Source: Cornus controversa (lineage: Eukaryota > Streptophyta > Magnoliopsida > Cornales > Cornaceae). From it: a stretch of DNA of 64,000 nucleotides. The stretch lies in the NCBI GenBank assembly GCA_026545225.1, contig CM048846.1, positions 87,995,270 through 88,059,269 of the forward strand, in the 5' to 3' direction. A model generated the notes under the pieces. That model was not told where the DNA came from. It did no database searches and was given only the letters and a program-made list of their open reading frames with translations. The translations under genes were made by a program, and so were the position numbers. Each line of letters begins with the position of its first letter. Positions within the stretch are counted from its first letter, which is position 1. Shown here in pieces: positions 36,126 through 48,389 of this stretch.

Positions 36126-37132
36126 GTTGAGAAAAGCGACAAATTTCCTTCCTTAATTCAATCGAAGTGGAAAGAGAGTTGAGAAGTTGTGGAACAGTTA
36201 GTACGTCGTTTCAAAGAATTTTCATAGATATGCTTTTACAATGAGCACTAGAACAGAAGCGGTTGACCTTGATCGGAATGTAGCTAAATAATGTATATAT
36301 GTGTGTATAATTTTCATTGGGGTGCATGTATAGTTATATAGTTATAATTTGGAATAGCAGTTTCTTGGTGGAATGTTAAAATTTATTCACCCAAGTGTGA
36401 GTGTGGGAGTTCAGAATATCTTTACCTTTGCGTAATGTAAACCTTTGTCTCTTTTTTCTATCCTTCTTGATAGACAAGAATCACATTGAATAGTCACTTT
36501 TCTTCTTATTGATAAATAATTTATGTGCAATTTGATTAAGTATTTAGAGTAACCAATTAAGATGAATTAACAGGGTTAGATTTTTTTTTTGGAGAGCCCA
36601 AAACCATTTGAATTAAAAAAGAAAAAATAAAAACGGTTGGGAATTTTGTCTCAAATTCTTAGTCTAATTAGATTAATTTCTATTTTAGAATTGTATTATG
36701 TTAGAGAATTTGAAACAAAAATTGGGTTTGGAACTATCTAAATATATAGATACCTAGTCTCATGAGAGAGTTATACGTGTCTAGAGATAGTTTATGGGTT
36801 GTTAAAGTAGAAAAAACACTTGTGCATGACATTGATAACGAGGAGACAAGCTCGTGGAGTGGATATATGGTGAAAAAACATGTACACGGTATTGTTACTC
36901 TAGTATTGTAATATTTCTATGGAATTATATATAGTTAGAATACACGTTATATCTTGTGTTTGTGTGCAGCATAAGTTAATTTGTGGAGCATCAAAGAAAT
37001 GTAGAAGAACCACTCACAACTTAGAGTGATGAAAAGCAATAAAGCTACAATAACATCTACTGTGTTCAAGAGGTTAGACGTAAGAATACTGTAACACGCA
37101 ATACAATTTGAATCAAATCAAGCAATAGACTC

Positions 37133-37174
<42 letters not shown>

Positions 37175-38050
37175 GACAACATTGAATATCACGAGTCAAA
37201 TAGGTATAAGAGAAATACACGCATGCGTATAGGATGCTCTCCTTGAGACTCAACCATTAAAAACACTAGTTGATATATCGAGGACGTCAAACATATTTCT
37301 TTAATTCGTGTGTGAATGCATCCAAGGGCAAGGCTTGTTCGGCTCCTCCTTTTGATAATACCTCTTTGTAAAGAATATCATTTTCCTTATAATTAATATA
37401 AAAACAATAATAATTTAGGGTGGTGGTTACACCTTAGCTCATCACTTTGACTTAATTACAATGGACAAGAAGAAGAAACAATAATAAATTAAGGCCACGT
37501 CTTGTTGGACATTTTATAATTGAATTTTAAAATCTTTATAAGGGGTAACGTAAATTTTTACACAAGTATTTGTATCTATTGACTCCTTGTCTCATAGCAA
37601 GTTACTTGTATTTCACATTTTATGGATTGGTACAATTATATGTATACAATTAATGTTTGATGAACAAAAGTATCTTCACAGATTGAAATTAATTTACTTG
37701 AGACCTCCGGGCCATAGGTATATGTATGTTTACATATGTATATATAAATATGTACGTACATACATATACACATATATTGATACATGTCTCCATGCATTGT
37801 AGTCGTGGTATAGCCCTAATTAGTTTTCATCAATGACCTAATCAGATGGCCCTGCAATGCAAAGTCTTTCTCTCGCAAAAACTAGCACTTGCAGGCTGTG
37901 TATATGGCTTCATGGAATCATGCATGTCACTTCTTTTTGTAGTGCCTTTGGGCTTCAGTTGTATAGTTGTATCTCTTTACGAGCTTTCGCCTTGGATTTT
38001 GTACAAACATTTTACATTCAATACAATACTTGACTTGTTGGGAAAAAAAA
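36126..38050. other. Intergenic, no gene recognised
   Basis: It holds the diverged copy of the 35.4-35.6 kb segment (to about 36250), a CA microsatellite (37140-37166) and AT-rich DNA. The 88-codon frame at 37846-38112 runs into the next repeat and resembles no protein I know. Confidence 0.5.
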
Positions 38051-38341
38051 TGTTAGGAAAAATACTCCTTCGTTCGGCACAGGGAAGCAAACAAAAAACA
38101 AATACACAATAATACATTGTTTTACTTGGTTCGTTCCAATTCGATCTACATCCACGGATAGAAGCTTCAATATAATGAATCAAGAAGAGAATATACAATT
38201 GTAGAGAATGCTCACTCATTTATTGTATTTCTCTACTCTCACCTACTCTCTACTCTTCTCACTCACTCACTCCTCCATCCTTTTTTCTCTATTCTCCCAA
38301 CTCAACTCTATAGGGAGTTCCTAACCCTACCTTGGCTAACA
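38051..38341. mobile_element. Possible solo LTR
   Basis: It begins TGTTAGGAAA and ends TTGGCTAACA, so it has TG...CA with a 6-bp inverted end (TGTTAG/CTAACA). It contains TTACTTGGTTCGTTCCAATTC and CTACATCCACGG, motifs I associate with LTRs of plant copia-type elements. No matching target-site duplication was found. It is a fossil if correctly identified. Confidence 0.35.
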
Positions 38342-38570
38342 AGTAATACAAATTCTTGTTAAGTAAATTATACAACTACTTGATATTCAAGTATAATTAC
38401 TTTGGGTCCAAATTTATTAAAAAGATTCTCAAATAAAAACAAATCAACGCCCAATCCAATAGAATTTGAGACATACGTAACAATTCATTAGACAAACTAA
38501 GCATCCTTAGCAAATACACTAGTGCATGAATACATGCAAGCTCTAGAGCTAGTGGATTAGTGTTAGAGGG

Positions 38571-38982
38571 TCTTGTCCCACATCTGATCCGGATGGAAAG
38601 TGATTGGATATAAATGGGTGGGTATGCAGCACTACCTAATAGCTTAGGCTTTTGGATAGAGGGCAAACTCCCGATCCATTACAATTGGTATCAGAGCCAG
38701 ACACAGTCCTTGATTCGGTGTCATGCCTAGCGCCCACTCGGGTGGAGTCCGAGTTTGGGTTGTTACTGGGTCCTTCTGTTGTTAGGAGGGATAGGTAGGC
38801 AAGTTGCGAGTTCAGGTGGAGAAGAATGTTAGAGGTTCTTGTCCCACATCAGATTCAAATGAAAAAGTGATTGAGTATAAATGATTGGGTATACAGTACT
38901 ATCTAATAGATTAATCTTTTGAGTATAGGGCAAACGCCTAGATTAATCTTTTGAGTATAGGGCAAACGCCGAACCCATTACA
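38571..38982 (+). mobile_element. TRIM-type miniature LTR element, second family, copy 2, with perfect TSD
   Basis: LTRs lie at 38571-38683 and 38827-38982, beginning TGTTAGAGG and ending CATTACA. The primer-binding site TTGGTATCAGAGCC (38685-38698) and a purine tract GGTGGAGAAGAA before the second LTR are in the expected places. ATTAG flanks the element on both sides (38566-38570 and 38983-38987). The right LTR is longer because a ~32-bp block (GATTAATCTTTTGAGTATAG...) is doubled. There is no protein; it looks whole as a miniature element and is moderately old. Confidence 0.88.
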
Positions 38983-39444
38983 ATTAGCTATACAGGAAGG
39001 CAAGAGTTACAAGGGAGAGTACTCCCTCCTAATAGGAGTTCTTAAGGGTGCATGAAATGAGCTTTGAGGGGTTGATGATACTTGCATGTATAGATGGTGA
39101 TAATATTACCACTGTAACATATAATTTCTCCGGAAAAAGAAATGTAAAATTTGCATTAATTTTGAAAGTGGGAGCAAATGAATGCAAAGAAATGAACAGG
39201 GAAAAACAAGTGGGAAATGGATTCGAGATGCATTGGGCATTATTAAGCAAGACATTGAGTGGTTGTGCAAAGTGGGAAGCTTACCCAATATGGCTTAGCC
39301 ATAACACATTATCGTGGGTTTTAATTTTCAAAGATTCGATAGAGTTAAAACTCAGCCATTAAGGCCGGTAGTGTCCAAATATCCAAACAAGTACTAAGGT
39401 TTTAATTAATTCAACCTATCAAGGTAAGGCTTGACTTATCTTCA

Positions 39445-40640
39445 TCAGAAGATTTGTCCTAATTAGGCCCTTATTTGGATTGGTGGAGAGTTGACATCTC
39501 CAATTTCAAACTCAAAATATCAATCTTGATTAGATCAGTTAATTTGTATTTACATATCTGTCGTTTTGAGGTAGTAAATAATCCACAAAATTAAAGAATA
39601 TTTTGAAGGCTCCAAGTCTTTACTCATTAAAAAAATCAAATAAAAATCTTGTACACCTAAATCTAGTTAATTTAAAAGGGAGCCCTCAACGAAAGGGTGC
39701 GAAATTATCCATGTTCAATGAATTGTAAACAAATTTCTTGCCAAAGAAATGGATTCAAGTTCCTAGGCAAATAGGCGTGTGAATATTTCCTAAAAAAAAT
39801 GAAAAATATTAACAAATAGCTAACTTAACAAGGATTGTAATATAGTGGTACTAGAAGATATAGGGTTTAAGTCCCCATAGAGGTAAAATTGGCTTGATTT
39901 GATATTCTTTATGAAGTTAATTAACCTAACTTGGGCCGATTTTTCTTCAAGATTTGTTGTGATTAGGCTTTATTTGGATTGGTGAAGAGTTGACATCTCG
40001 AATTTCAAACTCAAAATATTAAGCTTGATTAGAACGGTTAATTTGGGCATGCTTGGTTCAGTTTTCAGAAAACTGAAAATCTGAAAACTATACAAAAGTT
40101 GTTTGGTTAAGTTTTCTGAAAACTCAATTATAAAAAGGCATATTTTTAGAGAATTATCTTTTATAATTCTCTAAAAAATGTTTTCTATTTTTTGAATTCT
40201 TGAGAATTATTTTTTGAGTGACATACCAAGCAGGGCCCTTGTATTTACATACCTCTCGTTTGATATGCATAAGTTCAAAGGTAGTAAATCCACAAAACTG
40301 AAGATTTTTTTGAAGGTCCCAAGTCCCTACTCATTTACAAAATAAAAGAAAAATCATGTAGACCTACTAAAAAAAAAAAAGTAAACAAATAACTAACTTA
40401 GGATGGGTTTTAGCATTGTGATACTTTCTCACATTCCAAAATAGAAAGTCGAGAATTCAAGTCTTCTTAGAAACATAATTGGGTAATTGAATTTCTTGTC
40501 CAGATTTAAAAAAAAAAAAAAAAAAAAAAAACTGCCTTTGGGTTGTGAAATTCGAAAACATCTGTTTAGCCCATCATTATACTCGTCTGGGCTTGATATA
40601 CTTTATGAAGTTAACTAACCTAGCTTGGGCCAGGTTTTAA
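39445..40640. repeat. Tandem duplication of a ~500-bp segment, one copy carrying a MITE
   Basis: The body 39451-39660 (GATTTGTCCTAATTAGG, TTATTTGGATTGGTGGAGAG, CAAACTCAAAATAT) recurs at 39951-40370. The tail TTTATGAAGTTAATTAACCT near 39910 recurs near 40607. Body-to-body spacing is 500 bp; tail-to-tail spacing is about 698 bp, and the 194-bp MITE at 40045-40238 accounts for the difference. No gene is contained. Confidence 0.8.
40045..40238. mobile_element. 194-bp MITE with an empty-site copy 500 bp away
   Basis: Ends GGGCATGCTTGGTTCAG and, reverse-complemented, GGGCCCTGCTTGGTATG. The uninserted version of the same sequence (GTTAATTTGTATTTACAT near 39538) shows that the element entered the T-run, with only 2-3 bp of duplication. 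Internal TTTTCAGAAAACTGAAAA blocks are self-complementary. Confidence 0.75.
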
Positions 40641-41565
40641 GAAAGCAGAAATTCTTGTTTGGGCCATTTGTTTAAGCAATTCGATGTTTATTTCAATAAA
40701 CTGAATTTGGGTTCCAAATGAGCCAGGCCCAAGAAGGTAATTGAAATTTAATTGCTGTAAATGAACTAGGGCTTCAAATTTTGAAGCCACTATTTTTCCG
40801 AACCTGTCTAACTTTAGAGAAAGGGATGAGTTTTCCCTCGTATTATTTGGTTGAGTGGAAAGGAATGAGTCATTTGATTATTATTATATTCATGAATAAA
40901 ATTTTTAAAAAATTCAATTTTTTTGATGTGCAAAAAGTCGAAACAATAGTTAAGATGCTTCTGTTCCTTTCCCTCTCACATTTAAATGCAAATGAAAATT
41001 ATAGGATCAAGGGAAAGCACATTTTCCCTCCCTCTGCCTCTACCAAACAACGGAGAGCACCACCCTTCATCCTTTTTCCCTTCTCCCCTTCCCTCCATTC
41101 TTCCTCTAAACAAACACGTGTAAAATAAAGCATACATTCACAACACAACTAATCGACACATTTATTTTTTCACAAACACACGCACCCATAATATTTCTTG
41201 TAGCATGACTCAAACTCTCAACTTTTTTTAAAAAAAGAAATCGTGAATGGCTAGTTCTATTTACTTTGCTCTAGGCTGGTCCATGAAAGGTCATGGATCT
41301 TGGCCCATACAAAATTTTGTTATGATTCGGCCCATCAAGAGACACTCTCTAACTTTGTACATGTTAAAAAATAAAGGAAGAGAATTATATTTATTGAATT
41401 GATATATAATGAACAATTATTTATAGATACATAATCTTGAAACCTATTTATAGGCATATAATTGTGTATGGATTTTCATTGGAAAATGATAAAAACTCCG
41501 AATCCATATTTCTACTGACTGATGTGTCCATTATTCATTTAAACACTTGACAGGAAAGAGACTAT

Positions 41566-41828
41566 TCTTATCCATAACTAATTATGAATCGTTATTGGAC
41601 ACTAGTGATTGGAATGCGAAAAAAAAAAATGATCTCCAAGTGTAGCAGGACTCATATTTATTTCATTTTTGGTACAATATCAATCTCCTTTACACTATCC
41701 TTATCCATAACTAAGTGTGAATCCTTATTGGACACTAGTGATTGGAGTGCCAAAAAAATCGATCTCCAAGTGTAGCAGGACTCATGTTTATTTCATTTTT
41801 TTGATACAAATATCAATCTCCGTTACAC
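41566..41828. repeat. Two-copy ~131-bp tandem duplication
   Basis: TTATCCATAACTAA...TTATTGGACACTAGTGATTGG...GATCTCCAAGTGTAGCAGGA...CAATCTCC occurs at about 41567 and again at about 41698 with few differences. Confidence 0.85.
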
Positions 41829-41829
41829 C

Positions 41830-42675
41830 ACCTATACTATTATCTGTCACAACTTTCAATAAATCCTCCAACACCTTTTTGTCATTATGACCAAATGTTT
41901 TTATATATATATAAATGATTTAGTCTCACATGCAAATAACTTCAATTGTTTTATGTGAGTGTAGGATATGACATTAGTGATATCCATCGCAACATCTTCA
42001 CCTGTACAAAATCAGTCCAAGTTATTGAATTGTCAATGTCAAACTCCGTAACATGACTCATATATATATATATATATATATATAAAGAGAGAGAGAGAGA
42101 GAGAGAGACATGATCGACATTCAACCTATACAAACACATCACATAATAGAGTCTGTTTGCACTCTTTAGAGTCAGAGACACATGGTCATCGAAAAGAAAA
42201 AAAGTCACTTAGACTTGTGTGTATGGTACCACGAAACTAGTTTAGATCATCTCCATATCCCAAAAGCTTTTTTTTTTTGAAGACTCAATAAGTAGATGAA
42301 ATTGAAAAGTATTGTCACTTTGTGCAATGACATTGATGGGAGCTCGCTAGTTTGGCCCTGCCATAAATGGTTGCAGTGACCCTGGAACGATGGCCTAGGG
42401 TTGATGTTAATTTCTCACTCCACATGCTGCTAATCTCTCCTGTCTCCCACATGTATTACCACATTGACAAATAGCTCATATACATACATATATACACGCA
42501 ATACTATATAGACTTCTTTGTATCTATCAGCACAAAAGATGTTGACAACTCCATCAATTCTTGTTGCATGATTAATTTCATTTCAATCATATTTCAAAGT
42601 TTTTGCTATCCCATTGCATGTTGAAACAATGTCATAACCTTGTCTTAATCTATGATATATATATACATATATATT

Positions 42676-42716
<41 letters not shown>

Positions 42717-43540
42717 GAATTCCCCTATAGTTAGTAGGGAGTTACCACTAGATAACAAAGGGAAGAGGCCACAGCCTGTATAGGCCACCCTAGCTGGCCA
42801 TGCTTACAATTTGGAGCATGACCAGTTCTTTAGATCATTTCTGCACCAAATGAGTGGGCCGTATTTGTCTTTCTAGCACAAATTGTTTTCATATATTTAT
42901 ATATACACACATATATAGACATATACATAAAACAAAGACAAAATAAGTGTACTAGGCATATAGGTGCATCAAATAATTGTTTTCGAGAATCTTCAGGCCC
43001 AACTTTCCTCTTTTTATTTTCTTTCTTTCAACCTAGAGAGAAGATGAGCAGAGATGAGAGAGATTTTCCATTAATTATTAGTTTTTTGTTGAGTGTCATT
43101 TGTGTTTATTACTCAACCATACTTGAGAGGAATTGACATGGAACCGATTTAAATTTAGGTATAATGACTTGAATTTGGCGTGCACTAAAATTTGTTATGT
43201 TTGCTAGACCGTGCCTAAGATTTATATTTTGTAAAGTTAGAGAATATTTTTGTATTTTCACACTTATTATGTAATCCGAATATTATAAAGTATAGTAGGG
43301 AATGTTTTTATGATTGTGGACTCTATGAATTTGTTTGCTCAAATCTTGATAACTCTCCAATTTAGGTGACTTCATGGACACAACTCTAATTTTGACTTCA
43401 TGGAAATGAAAATTGTAATAAAGCAAAATGACCAAATAAAATTTCTTTATTGGAAACACTGATCGAATTTGCCACATAAAAATTGAAATTAAAGAAAATT
43501 TAATTTTAACTGAATTTCCAGAAATTTCAATTCCAATTGT
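41830..43540. other. Intergenic with compound AT/GA microsatellites
   Basis: AT-to-GA compound repeats lie at 42059-42110 and 42656-42716. No gene, RNA gene or clear transposon ends were seen. Confidence 0.55.
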
Positions 43541-43599
43541 AAAAGAGTCTGTCATTAGTTGAAGAAATTAGTGTTTGGTTTTAGCAATTTGAGCCTGCC

Positions 43600-43745
43600 A
43601 TTAGCAGAACAAGGCCTCCTGGGAAAAGTCGGACACACAGAGATGATGATGAAGAAGAGCGGACAAGCACGTGTCATTGTCATTGAAATAATAACGCTTA
43701 TGAAGTCGACCAGCGACGAATATGATTGGTGGTTGTCGCCGCAAG

Positions 43746-43779
<34 letters not shown>

Positions 43780-43990
43780 GTGTCCGTACAATTGTCGTCG
43801 AATGGGACGTGAAGAAGAAAAGAACGTCGCGAAAAAGACGACGAACGGTGAATTCTCAGACACGAGTCGGACCATGGATTGGCGACATACATCATCACAA
43901 CATCTATTCAATGTCCTGTGGGTTCACAATGGACCCATTGATGTCGTCCATGTGTTCGGTAAAATTTCAAGGCGAAAATTTACCATGTTC
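43600..43990. other. GC-richer island with CT microsatellite and overlapping open frames on both strands
   Basis: This ~390-bp stretch is visibly richer in G and C, with CG dinucleotides and a CACGTGTCA motif near 43669, than its surroundings. It is split by a CT run (43747-43776). Frames of 156 and 98 codons (plus) and 118 codons (minus) overlap it, but none resembles a known protein and all cross the microsatellite. It looks like promoter or leader DNA, or an orphan gene relic. Confidence 0.3.
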
Positions 43991-44142
43991 GACCCATTTT
44001 TTTGTGCCATCTCAATAGATAATGTCTAACAAAAAAAATTTATGTCAATAATTGTCATGACAAAAGTTTTATCATTTACTTAAAATTTTCACACACTACC
44101 AATAATTTCAATAGCCTAATAAATGCATCTCGTGAGTTTTTT

Positions 44143-44594
44143 CAAACCTAATGTGGATGCCGCCGCCCGGCAGAAGTTGGAGGTGGTTTGGTGGTCTGAA
44201 GCTTGTGTTCTTCGACAAGCTATGTGCTTAGTTAAGAAGTGAAATATCCAAATAGATCTTAATTCTGATTTTTCTTTTTGTTTTACTTAGAGAAAAGGGA
44301 ATCAAGCGGCTCATGATTTAAGCAAAAGTATCTTTGGGAGTGCATGATAGAGCAAAACTTGGTTGCTCATCGTGCAATGTGTACCGGAATAATCACAATC
44401 CTAAGTATACTAAACATGCTTGACTCATCGATACACTTATGACTGTTACATTCATAGTTGTAATTATTCTGGTACACGGTATTCTAAAAGCAATAAAATT
44501 TTTTTTTTTTGATGCCTATGAATGCTGTGGTGGTTCGAGAATGTACTTGATTTGATTAATATATTCTAGTTTCTTGCCTTCGAGAAAAAAAAAA
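44143..44594 (+). pseudogene. LINE 3' remnant with RNase H-like relic and A-tail
   Basis: In the plus direction, pieces read KPNVDAAARQKLEVVWWSEA...LRQAMCLVKK and, after an in-frame stop and an internal shift, RKGNQAAHDLSKSIFGSA (ending at 44347). These match the RNase H-like (RVT_3) pattern NVDAA...EA.ALR...GN.AAH.L. A 3'-tail-like sequence follows, ending TTGCCTTCGAG plus an A-run (44583-44593), usual for plant L1-type LINE 3' ends. The domain is far too short and is decayed. A derivation from a host RNase H-like gene is less likely because of the A-tail. Confidence 0.55.
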
Positions 44595-45178
44595 TCAGTA
44601 GGTTTGAGAGTTCAATTTTTTACAAGAGCGACGAGTGTAGTTGTATATCAAAATAATAATAATAAAATTTGTCCTTGAGAATTATTAAACAAAATTATCT
44701 TGAAATATAAATTACTAGTTGAATGTTGACTCTTAAAAGGGGTAAGCTTTAGGTATAAATTATAATGGTGGATTCGGGGCCCTCCCCATCTTTTCTAAAA
44801 ATAAAAATAAATAAAGATTATTGTAGTTTTGCAATTATTTCAAGATTTGGGACCCCAAAGCCTATGACATTTTCAAGATTCGCATGAACATCTTGAAGTC
44901 ACGATATTAAAATTATAATTTTATACTCCCTTCGCCTCCAAATTAGTAATTGTACATCTTTCTAATATATTTTAAATATGTCAACTTGAATTATGAAATG
45001 TTTCAAATCTAAGCTTTTTATAATTGTCCTTAGATTTTCAAACCTTTATAAAAAAATAATAATGTAAATGTTTAAATTTTATTGTGTGAGGCACTAAGTT
45101 GTATAATTTTCGAAAAAAGACATGTAAATGCATGTCAATCAGTGTAGTATTCAATTACTAATTTGCTCACAAAACTAA

Positions 45179-45598
45179 GGTTTCGTTTGGTAGGAATGAA
45201 GGAAGAGGGGGTGGAGGAAAGACAGGAAGAAAAAAATATATTTTTTTTTGTTTGGTTGAGAGGAAATAAAGAGAGAGGAGAAAAAAGGATGGATGAACCA
45301 TTTCTCATCTTTCACAAATTTTCATCCCTTCAAATATAAAGGAAAGACAAAAAGAAAGGAAGACAAGACTATTAAAAAAATTAAATTACAAAACATTACT
45401 TATAACATAATAAATGTTCAAAGAAGTACTATAAATATTGATGGGTATAATGAAAAAAATAAATTAGAACTCTCTTTTCATTCTCTCCTAACAAATAAAG
45501 TAGTGTATTCTCTTCTCTTTCATCTAACCAAACAAAAAGAGGAAATAACATAGTCTCTCTCTTCTATTCAATTTTTTTCCTTCCTACCAAACGGAACA
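45179..45598. mobile_element. Tourist-like (PIF/Harbinger) MITE
   Basis: Ends GGTTTCGTTTGGTAGGAA and, reverse-complemented, TGTTCCGTTTGGTAGGAA are flanked by TAA on both sides (45176-45178 and 45599-45601). It is 420 bp with a GA-rich left half and a CT-rich right half. The 86-codon frame inside is not a gene. Confidence 0.72.
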
Positions 45599-45601
45599 TA
45601 A

Positions 45602-47913
45602 ATACCAAACACATACATCATCTAGTCTCAATATGTTTATGCAAAATCAAACACACCCATGTTTAGCTAAAGTTTTATTGGGGAAAAGAATTTAATTATA
45701 GAGTTACGTCATCACAATGATGCATAGCTAATGAAACAAATTGACTAAACATGTTTTTATAAGGGATAAGGAGACATTTTCCAATCTTTCAACCTCTACA
45801 TCATTTCAATTTCTTTAATAAGGAAAATAATGTCCTGTTAATTTTCATGGTACAAAAAGTACTCTTATTTAAACCTCTTAAGTAAATTAAAGACCCTTCA
45901 ATTAAGTCATGACCTGCAATTGTTACCACCAATAATGGTGACATTAGACCAAATCATAGCAGAATCAATAGCCGGTGCACGCTAATCATTTGTTAACTAT
46001 AAAGACACGTGTGCTTTTTTTTTTGTTCTTGTACCTTCTTTCATACAGATATATTAACCATATATACTGTGGGGATCAAATATTGTATGGTTTGTTTCAT
46101 GCAGTTGAGGCGTAAGTGCACCATATATATGTTATATATACACATACATATATATATAGTTATATACATGTATGTCTATGATTGATTCCAAGGCTGCTCT
46201 ATATCATTTGATTTACTCTATTCTTCTTTTGTCATAGTTATTAATTCAAGGGACAAAATGAAGTTATAACAAAAGTTATATATAAGCTTCCACTTCATTT
46301 TTCTATGAAAATTTTAAATGATCATGGGAATTTTCAATATGAAGGATCATGAGAATTGTGATTCTAGGATTTTTCGTATAAGGATTGACCTTTCCAATTT
46401 TAATGGTCACCTTTATATTGAAGATTTTCTGCACTAATTAGCAGAAGTTGAGTGATTCTTTGATTACATGGACATTCAAGATGACAAGAGAGTAAAACTA
46501 GTGGCGTAAATAGTGGAAACAATTGCAAGTTTCTTGTGCACTCTAGAAGAAAGCACTAATATGATATTTCTTAAAAATGAATAGTTTGCTGAAAGCCGTG
46601 TTTAGGAAGAGGAATTGGAAGGTTCACGCCTATATCGAGTTATCATTGTTTTCATAAGAAGTTAAAGAAAATGAAAAATAAATGACCGAAAAAGTTGAAG
46701 TAAGTTTATGAAACATTAAGATGAAAGTCTTCAATGATATAAACTCTTGTTCATACTGTTATATGGTGAGCATATTTATCCACAGCCAAACTTGAGAACA
46801 AGTTCTTTTCAGACAAGAAAGGCTGATGTAAGACAGCATACATATTTTTTGATACATTTTAACGAACTCGTTTGAATCGCAGAGATTCATTCATCCTTTG
46901 GAAAAGACCCAACAATTAATATAGAGAAATACTAAACGTCACAATTTTATTTTACAAATTTTAACTCAAATTTATGTGACAGGTGATAATACCATAGGGA
47001 CTCTGTGTATGGGGGGAATTTCACCAATAATAACTTACCATTTAATTTTATCTCCTAAAATAATGGACTATATCACTTAGCACATAGATTCGAGTTAAAA
47101 TTCGTGATATTTATTCGAGACGTGTACCATTGCTCATTAATATATTCAAGATATGCCTATGACTTTGGAAAACAATCCAACAACCAATATAATCGTTTGT
47201 CTAAATCGTGTTTTTAGTGTTATAAGAAGATTTTTGAATATTTTAGGATTTCTGTTAAAGTCATAACCAAATTGAATTTTTTCTATTTTTTTTATTATTA
47301 TTATTATTCGGATCATGCTATTTAAGCAGAATTATCAAATCTATATTTTTACATTCATTGAATAGATGTGATAGATCCCACCACATGCATCTTATGAATG
47401 AAAAAGTGTAGGTCTAACAATTCTGCCTACCAATCGTTTTGCTTATTATTATCTTAGGCATGGATTGAAAGAGCACAATTATTCATTAATAAAATATTAA
47501 ATTTTGTTTCTCTTAACAAATCAACACTTGACATTTCTTAATTTCTTTTACAGATACATATTACTATGATTAGCAAGTGGACCAATCTATCGGACTTTTA
47601 TGGCTTATTTTCGGTCTATGTAAGTAAGATGGTTTTATATACAAATTGATATTCAAGTCAATCAACCAATAATATATACATTTCTACATATAGGCATTGT
47701 GTGCGTTTTCTAGCCAAAACGCCAAAGGACCTGCCTACCCAGAATAGTATAGATTATCCCAATGATTAACTTTCTCTAACCATATCATCCTCTAAGATTA
47801 TTTTTAGTGAAAAATCTTGATGACAGTCACATATAATTTATATAAACTTTGCTTTAGTTTTAATTATAAGGCAACCGAATATTGTTTATGTTATGTGCCG
47901 TTTGTAGTTTGTA

Positions 47914-47915
<2 letters not shown>
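45602..47915. other. Intergenic, nothing recognised
   Basis: AT-rich DNA with small ATT and AT repeats (46120-46165, 47290-47310). I found no coding frame, RNA gene or clear mobile element end. Confidence 0.5.

Positions 47916-47980
<65 letters not shown>
47916..47980. repeat. Compound (CT)n(AT)n microsatellite
   Basis: About 19 CT units run directly into about 14 TA units. Confidence 0.9.
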
Positions 47981-48207
47981 GATACCTACGTGTGAGCTGG
48001 GTCTCCACTACGGAGTATTTCATAGGGAGATGGATCCTCCGTAATTGGCTAATGCTGTGATGGTGATGTAAAATTTTAATCCGAAAATCAACTCATCTCC
48101 CTCATCTTCACCTATCATTAATCAAAAGAAAACTAAACCATTAATCAAATAATATTATTTGTGTGCCCAAACATAAACAAAAAGAATAAAGTATAATAAT
48201 TGTACCT

Positions 48208-48252
<45 letters not shown>

Positions 48253-48389
48253 TTTTTCTTTTTTTTTCTTTTCATTTAAAAGTCCATAACTTTTACTACA
48301 ATATTTTTTAATGAAACTAATTTTTTAAAAATATAATATTCAAGAGAACTTTAATTTGAGTAAAACTTAGGCTATGTTTTGACTTAAGA

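Noticed and set aside
43559-44029. 156-codon plus-strand frame as a protein-coding gene
   Set aside because: It crosses a CT microsatellite that supplies its SLSLSLSL middle, overlaps equally long frames on the other strand, and resembles no known family.
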